DNA of 64,000 nucleotides. Origin: Dryococelus australis (Eukaryota; Arthropoda; Insecta; Phasmatodea; Phasmatidae). This document shows positions 59,073 through 64,000 of the stretch, piece by piece (positions within the stretch are counted from its first letter, which is position 1; each line of letters begins with the position of its first letter). The stretch covers positions 274,340,900-274,404,899 of the forward strand of contig CM056993.1 of the NCBI GenBank assembly GCA_029891345.1, written 5' to 3'. The notes beneath the pieces are model-generated. The model did not search any database. It saw only the letters and a list, made by a program, of their open reading frames with translations, and was not told the DNA's origin. Position numbers and translations under genes: made by a program.

Positions 59073-61144
59073 CACCATATCATGTGGCCTTGTCACATTG
59101 GAACCATCCATGTTGTAAACATTCTGCCAGCTGCAGCAACTGTAAAAGTGTATTAAATTACTAGCAATAATATAGGATTTTATAATCTGCAGCATCTGCA
59201 GGCGGAAAGAAATATATAAATTTCACATATAGTAAATGGAAAAGTTTACTAAAAATGTAAATTCAATAAAGAGCTCATCTGCAAAGCTAAAATAGCAGAT
59301 CTGCATATGCTGCGAAAGTAAAAACTTTTTAAGCGAATGTGAAAATGAACTGTACATAATTGTGATATAAATGATTGACATGTGGTATTAGTTACTTTAA
59401 TTAATTTAAACTGAATTTTGTAGTTTATAATGTTGAGTGAAAGGGCATGTATAGGCTCTAGTTACACCCCAAAGTATTTTGTGTAAGAGAATCTAATATG
59501 TGGGACAGCAAAATATTTGAACTAGAGAGTGAAAATATACAATAGCTGAAAATTGTTAAATGAAAATAAAGTAAATACTAGTTACAATTTATTTGAATAT
59601 ACCATGTTACAATCACTGTAATGCAGTATGTACATGACTTTGTCAAGAATAGTGAAATTATGTATACATATTGTAGAGAATGTGTTCACTGCTAGAACTT
59701 AATGAAAACTACAGATAAAAATAAAATTACTCCTCTTAGTTTTGCTAATGGTTGGCATCTCTGCCATTTTTGGCAGTATGCACAGTATGGTGCATGTTCA
59801 CAATATTTAGCAGTACAATAAGAGGAATGCTTCATCTGCACTGTCATCATCCATTGAAACAAGAAATGGGCATTGTTCAGAGTCTCAGTCTTCAGATTCA
59901 GGGAAAATTGTCTTTGTAGCTTACTAGAGACTGATGTCATTGTTCCTTTCACCAAGATTTAAATTTTCTTCACAAATTGCTTTTCATCCTTATTGATTCA
60001 GTAAGCTTCCATTTTTTAAACCATGTATTGATAACTGAAACTATAATAGGCTGAGTGTTGTATGGAAAGAGGTGATAGCAGCTTTCTTGCAGTCCTTCAT
60101 CTTAATTTAGAAGGCTCTGGTAAATTAATAATTGCTACTATTTGGAAAGGATTTTCACTCCATGTTATTAACTGTTATCTACTGTCTGCAATTTCATCAT
60201 GTATTTCATTTACAGGTCTGTTTTCCTCCCTGTTATTTACTAGTTTTTGGAACATTAAAAGTGGAGATTTCAATGATGGTAATACTGTATTAAATTTTTG
60301 TATGCAGCTTTCATTTATTCTATCTCCATTAAAGTATCATATTTTCCAAACGCTAGATGATCAAATGGTGAAATGCCACATTTTTTGGACCCATGTATAG
60401 CTGATACTTCGGTAACTGCACTCATGTATGTTTATCTCATAAAAGATCTAATTTGTAAATAGAAATGGCTCTAGAAGGATGAACATCCTACCAGTTTTAC
60501 ATTCATGCATGACAAAACTTTGTAATTGGACCTTTAAAAGTTAGTCTCTAAAGTTCTTGAAACTAATGCATGGAATGTTATCATAATATCGGAACTTCAT
60601 GTGTTATTTCCCCTCCTCGTGCACAAATCTATGAGAACTGGTACACAATGTGTTGCTTGTTTCCTTACTGCTAAGCAAGCAGCAATGCAACCCATAGCAC
60701 ACAGAACCTGCAGTCTCCAGTGGCTATCTCGTCTCCTGCCACCTCCAGCCATGCATATCTTTCATATGCTGATAGGAATGGCCATATCCATGGATCTTTA
60801 CCACCTCTCTCCCCATGTTTGTCGCTCCAGGGAGAGGAATATAAATTCTGTTCCAGTCGCTAGAAAGGGAGTATACACACCCTCACTTGTGAGGACACGG
60901 TCCCCAGTAATTTGATAGTCTCCCATGCCCATACTTAGTCAGAGTCGTAGGAATCGTCTACACCCTGTTCGGAGGGCTAGCCAGTAAGGGATCAAGATTG
61001 GTTGGAAACAGTTACACCCCATATTCCTTGGCAAACAGCCAAACTACTGCTCTGGGATTGAGCCATGATTTAAACTGTTCTGACTGGCCTCTCTACATCT
61101 AAAAGTACTGGAGATCAGGGCCGGGCTTAGTGCACTGTGTTCCT

Positions 61145-61235
61145 CAAGTTACTATATGCAAGTGGTAACACAGGAATCAAACTATGGACCTGAGTTCACT
61201 GACCAGCCTCTCCAAGCCCAAAATGGTTGAAGGCC
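61145..61235 (-). mobile_element. Possible SINE head on the minus strand
   Basis: On the minus strand, GGCTGGTCAGTGAACTC (A-box-like) is followed by ATAGTTTGATTCCTGTG (B-box-like, 9 of 11 to consensus). Spacing is tRNA-like, but the body is not shared with the other SINEs. Confidence 0.3.
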
Positions 61236-61582
61236 AGTGCTGGTTCGACCACAGGGTACCCAGGTCAGCTGGGAAACACATGGTCTGGACTTAAATGGCT
61301 CTGCTACACGTCTGAAAATGACGGGAGATGAGGTCTGGAGTCCATGGACCACATGCTTTGCCCTCAGGGCACCACACAAGAGTGAGACATACTGCCACAT
61401 CCACTTGTGCCTGGAGAGTGACATGGGAAAGTGTGCCATTCAGAACCTTGACCCTGTAGCACTTATTAGAGAGATAATGGTGCCTGGTTACATCAACAAG
61501 GGGGCTCACATGCTGACTTTTAACCATAATATGCCATTTCAAAATATGAAAAAATTCTCAAAATACTCAAAATATTATGACA

Positions 61583-61656
61583 CCTGACTGGTGGCAAGAC
61601 TGCATCCTTGCTCTAACTCCCTGACTGGTGGCAAGACTGCATCCTTGCTCTAACTC
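61583..61656. repeat. 37-bp tandem duplication
   Basis: Two exact copies starting CCTGACTGGTGGCAAGAC, the first at 61583 and the second at 61620. Confidence 0.95.
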
Positions 61657-62099
61657 ACATTGGTAAAATGACTTCTCAAAAGAAATTTTTATCTTTGTTG
61701 TCAGTAGTGTTCCGCATCTGATTCTTAAACTAGAAAAGTATTCAATATTAGGAACCCATTTGATATTCTGTAATTTGCCTATAATTTTGAGAAAGAAAGG
61801 TTCATTTACTTACTGTCATTTGTGAAAAAGAGCAATGTTACGTAACTGCTTGATGCCAATGGAATAAATAATGTTCATTGTTTGTTAAAATCAAGTGCAT
61901 AATTTGTGGTTATAAAAATTTGTTTTTGAGTGAGGTAAACAAATCATGTTAGTTAAGGTTCCCTTCATAATCACATGTCATGGGGCTGCCAGAAGTTGGT
62001 TCCTAAAGTAAAGCTGTACATGCAGAATTTAAACTTATGTCCTACTAATGCATAATAAATTTTGAATGTGTTGTATTATTCAGTGATGTCTACTTGCAG

Positions 62100-62186
62100 A
62101 GTCACCAGAATGCAAGCACGCCAACATCAGCTGCCTCTAAGAGTATGGCCGGTCTTGGTGTGGAGCAGGGTTCATCAGGGAAAAAG
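62100..62186 (+). CDS. Candidate exon 2 of the unidentified gene
   Basis: The acceptor GATGTCTACTTGCAG ends at 62099. The segment is 87 nt, exactly 29 codons in phase 0, and GTTAGC follows as donor. It encodes SHQNASTPTSAASKSMAG, then LGVEQGSSGKK, a Ser/Ala/Thr/Gly-rich stretch typical of disordered regions. Exact codon length and the same phase as both neighbours mean it could be skipped without changing the frame. Confidence 0.5.
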
Positions 62187-63941
62187 GTTAGCTCTACTCT
62201 GTGAATTTTGTGTAGTTTAAAAATAGATCATGAGGTGTAGTAATTTATGCTATGCTGGTTTGCAACAAGGTTTGCCAATGTGTCTGCATTTACATGCACG
62301 TATAAAACAGTTCTCTCTGTGAGCAATATGAGTGTAAACTCTCACTCTTCCACCCCTTCACCTTCATTGTGTGTGTGTTTATTTCATCTCCATATTATTG
62401 AAAATCTTGATGTGTGTATACTTCAACTGAGTTTTTGTGAGGAAAAAAAAAAATGTATTTCGGTTGGTGGTCTTACCAATGCAAGTGCAGGTGTACTATG
62501 TATTCGTATAGTATGTTTGATTATCCAGCTGGAAACCAGGTGCCTTGGGTTTGTTTCTTTGCAGAAGTAAAACAATTTTAAGCTGTGCCCCGAGGTGGTT
62601 TACATTAGGCCAACTTGTAATTTAGAGTATCAAAGTATTGACCTATATTGTCATATTAAAAATATTAAAGGATATAAAAATAATAAAAATAGTTGCTGTT
62701 TGGTATCTCCTTAGATTTGTGCAAAAGCAGACTGTACGGCATCACAGAGTAAACAGTGTGTGAGAATAGTGAGTAGTTGGGGGGGGGGGGGGGGATAGAT
62801 GGATATTCACCACAAATCTGTGAAAATTACCTTACAAGTCTGCTTTGTAACATCTACCTACCCGAATAACAGAAAACCAATTACATAGTGACATTTCACT
62901 CGCACCCATTCATATTTTCAAAGCCCTCCACCACTGTTGATGTGAGTACACCACTATCGTCTTGCTTTAACTATTTACACTATGTAGATTTATTATTATT
63001 TTATAGATACTTTGAACTTGTAAAGCAATTTACTTTCACAGTGCTGAACAAATTGAAATACTTAGTATTTTCTTGTCAGACATTAGGAAAAATTCCTCAC
63101 TGAGTTCTGAGGCTACCTTCTCCATACTCTCTTCTTAGAGATAGTGGCCGATAGTAGGGCTGTTTGTCGCAGATACATGGTGTGCAGTACAATGCTAACA
63201 CACGTGAGCGGAGATGTAATGATCACCATCTTTCAGTATTTGAATTTCTCACGCACTTGGACCACATTTTGCTGAGAAATACAGTGACATCGTTGGAAAG
63301 TGTACATTACTATTTTACTGAGCTTTTGTAAGTGAAGTTGTTATTACAATAATATTGTGGATAAGAAATCTTCTAAAACTTGTATTTGTCTTTTGCTGAG
63401 TGAAAATGGTTGCCACTTATCTGGAAAACAAGGAAATGTCAGGGAACTTGAAAACTCAGGGAAGTTAGGGATATATCAGTAGCTATGTGTCAAGGGAATG
63501 TTGTAGTAAGCTAGTAATTTCAGTAGTTCTAACAAATTGTTCACCACTACTGGAATTATGTAAAATTGTTTTGTTTGTTGTGGATGGAATGTTATTAATT
63601 TTTCTTTGCAGTACATGTAAGATCAGATAAGTTTGATGTAAAATTACAGAAAAAAATATGTTATGCAAAAGATCAAATAAAAAAAATTTTTTGTTTGTGA
63701 ACTGGGTAAATATCATGTAATTTTCAAATTAAAAAATACGTGGCTACCCTGATGAATAAAAATAACCATGTAATATTTTTTGACAAACAGTTAAATTTGT
63801 GGAAAATGACTTTGTGTTCCTTAGTACTGATCATGACATAAATTAATATTTTAATAATGATTAAAGTGAATAAAAAAAGCAGTGTGTTTTTTCTGTGATA
63901 AACAATGAATGCACAGTGAGGTGTTTGATTTGTGTTCCCAG
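62187..63941. other. Probable second intron (~1.75 kb)
   Basis: AT-rich, with a run of 16 G at 62779-62794. Nothing else recognised. Confidence 0.4.
62779..62794. repeat. 16-nt G homopolymer
   Basis: The longest of eight G or C runs of ten or more bases in the window. The others are at 994-1006, 15798-15810, 26668-26679, 29487-29496, 36067-36080, 40721-40735 and 44110-44124. Confidence 0.95.
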
Positions 63942-64000
63942 GTTTCGTCGGGCGTTAATGGGTCTCCTGGATACTTGCCGTACTCGGGCGCTCGACGTAG
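63942..64000 (+). CDS. Candidate exon 3 of the unidentified gene, cut by the window edge
   Basis: The acceptor TTTGATTTGTGTTCCCAG ends at 63941. The segment opens in phase 0 and reads VSSGVNGSPGYLPYSGARR to the end of the window. It has markedly higher GC than the adjacent intron. SPGYLPYSG echoes DPMYLPYSH of candidate exon 1, so the two may be repeats within the protein or related by exon duplication. The continuation lies beyond 64000. Confidence 0.5.

Larger units (their letters stand above)
59073..62099. other. Rest of the probable intron; small repeats only
   Basis: 59073-60600 is AT-rich. 60600-61560 is more balanced, with frames of 85-116 codons on both strands and tRNA-like traces on the minus strand. 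No protein family was recognised. Confidence 0.4.

Noticed and set aside
58345-59195. Open frames of 100-260 codons on both strands
   Set aside because: They are by-products of the homopyrimidine tract: translations consist almost only of Pro, Ser, Leu and Phe (plus) or Gly, Arg and Glu (minus), with no domain and several frames open at once.
60601-61587. Possible gene or transposon in the GC-richer block
   Set aside because: Frames of 85-116 codons exist on both strands, but none has recognisable motifs or splice-consistent structure. It is left as unassigned intron sequence with a weak SINE-like trace.

Overview
This window reads as AT-rich nuclear DNA from an arthropod, most likely an insect with a large, transposon-filled genome. 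No prokaryotic gene layout is present. Nearly all recognisable coding sequence is decayed mobile-element protein, broken by stops and frameshifts. At least five tRNA-derived SINE copies have Pol III A/B boxes and bodies of a kind I associate with polyneopteran insects (grasshopper, stick-insect, roach, termite grade). That placement is an inference. Short CCTAA-type motifs inside dispersed repeats also fit an insect.

Layout, left to right. 0-1.4 kb: a hairpin-rich stretch with a repeated ~62-bp module. 1.7-3.5 kb (-): remains of a protein-primed family B DNA polymerase (Maverick/Polinton-like) with Cys/His modules upstream. 4.3-5.0 kb (+): Jockey-type LINE reverse transcriptase tail. 8.6 and 10.2 kb: SINEs. 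11.5-18.2 kb: two ~410-bp direct repeats flanking a broken insect retroelement envelope gene (-). 18.2-22.6 kb: two halves of a Copia element facing each other. 24.9-25.3 kb: a cysteine-rich ORF. 25.3-26.4 kb: an inverted repeat whose two arms each keep a small Pro/Lys-rich ORF. 26.5-30.3 kb (+): a Gypsy element (gag, RT, RNase H, integrase) with a second polymerase-B relic lodged between gag and pol. 37.1-37.8 kb (+) and 50.3-52.6 kb (-): two copies of one LINE family. 44.9-46.9 kb (+): an RTE-like LINE cut off inside the RT and followed by a TA/CA microsatellite. 39-42 kb and 53-54 kb: more SINEs. 54.6-55.0 kb: a ~161-bp tandem array.

The only candidate for an ordinary cellular gene is at the right end. 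Three short (+) segments at 57034-57125, 62100-62186 and 63942-64000 are flanked by acceptor/donor signals, are phase-compatible and join without a stop. They would encode a low-complexity Ser/Gly/Ala-rich region that I cannot name. Their first intron contains a ~650-bp homopyrimidine tract.

The most interesting points are the two polymerase-B relics with shared Cys/His modules, one nested in Gypsy; the Copia arrangement, which looks like a self-integration product; the envelope relic with no pol between LTR-like repeats; and the inverted-repeat micro-ORFs. All family calls come from reading motifs by eye. No alignment or search was run.
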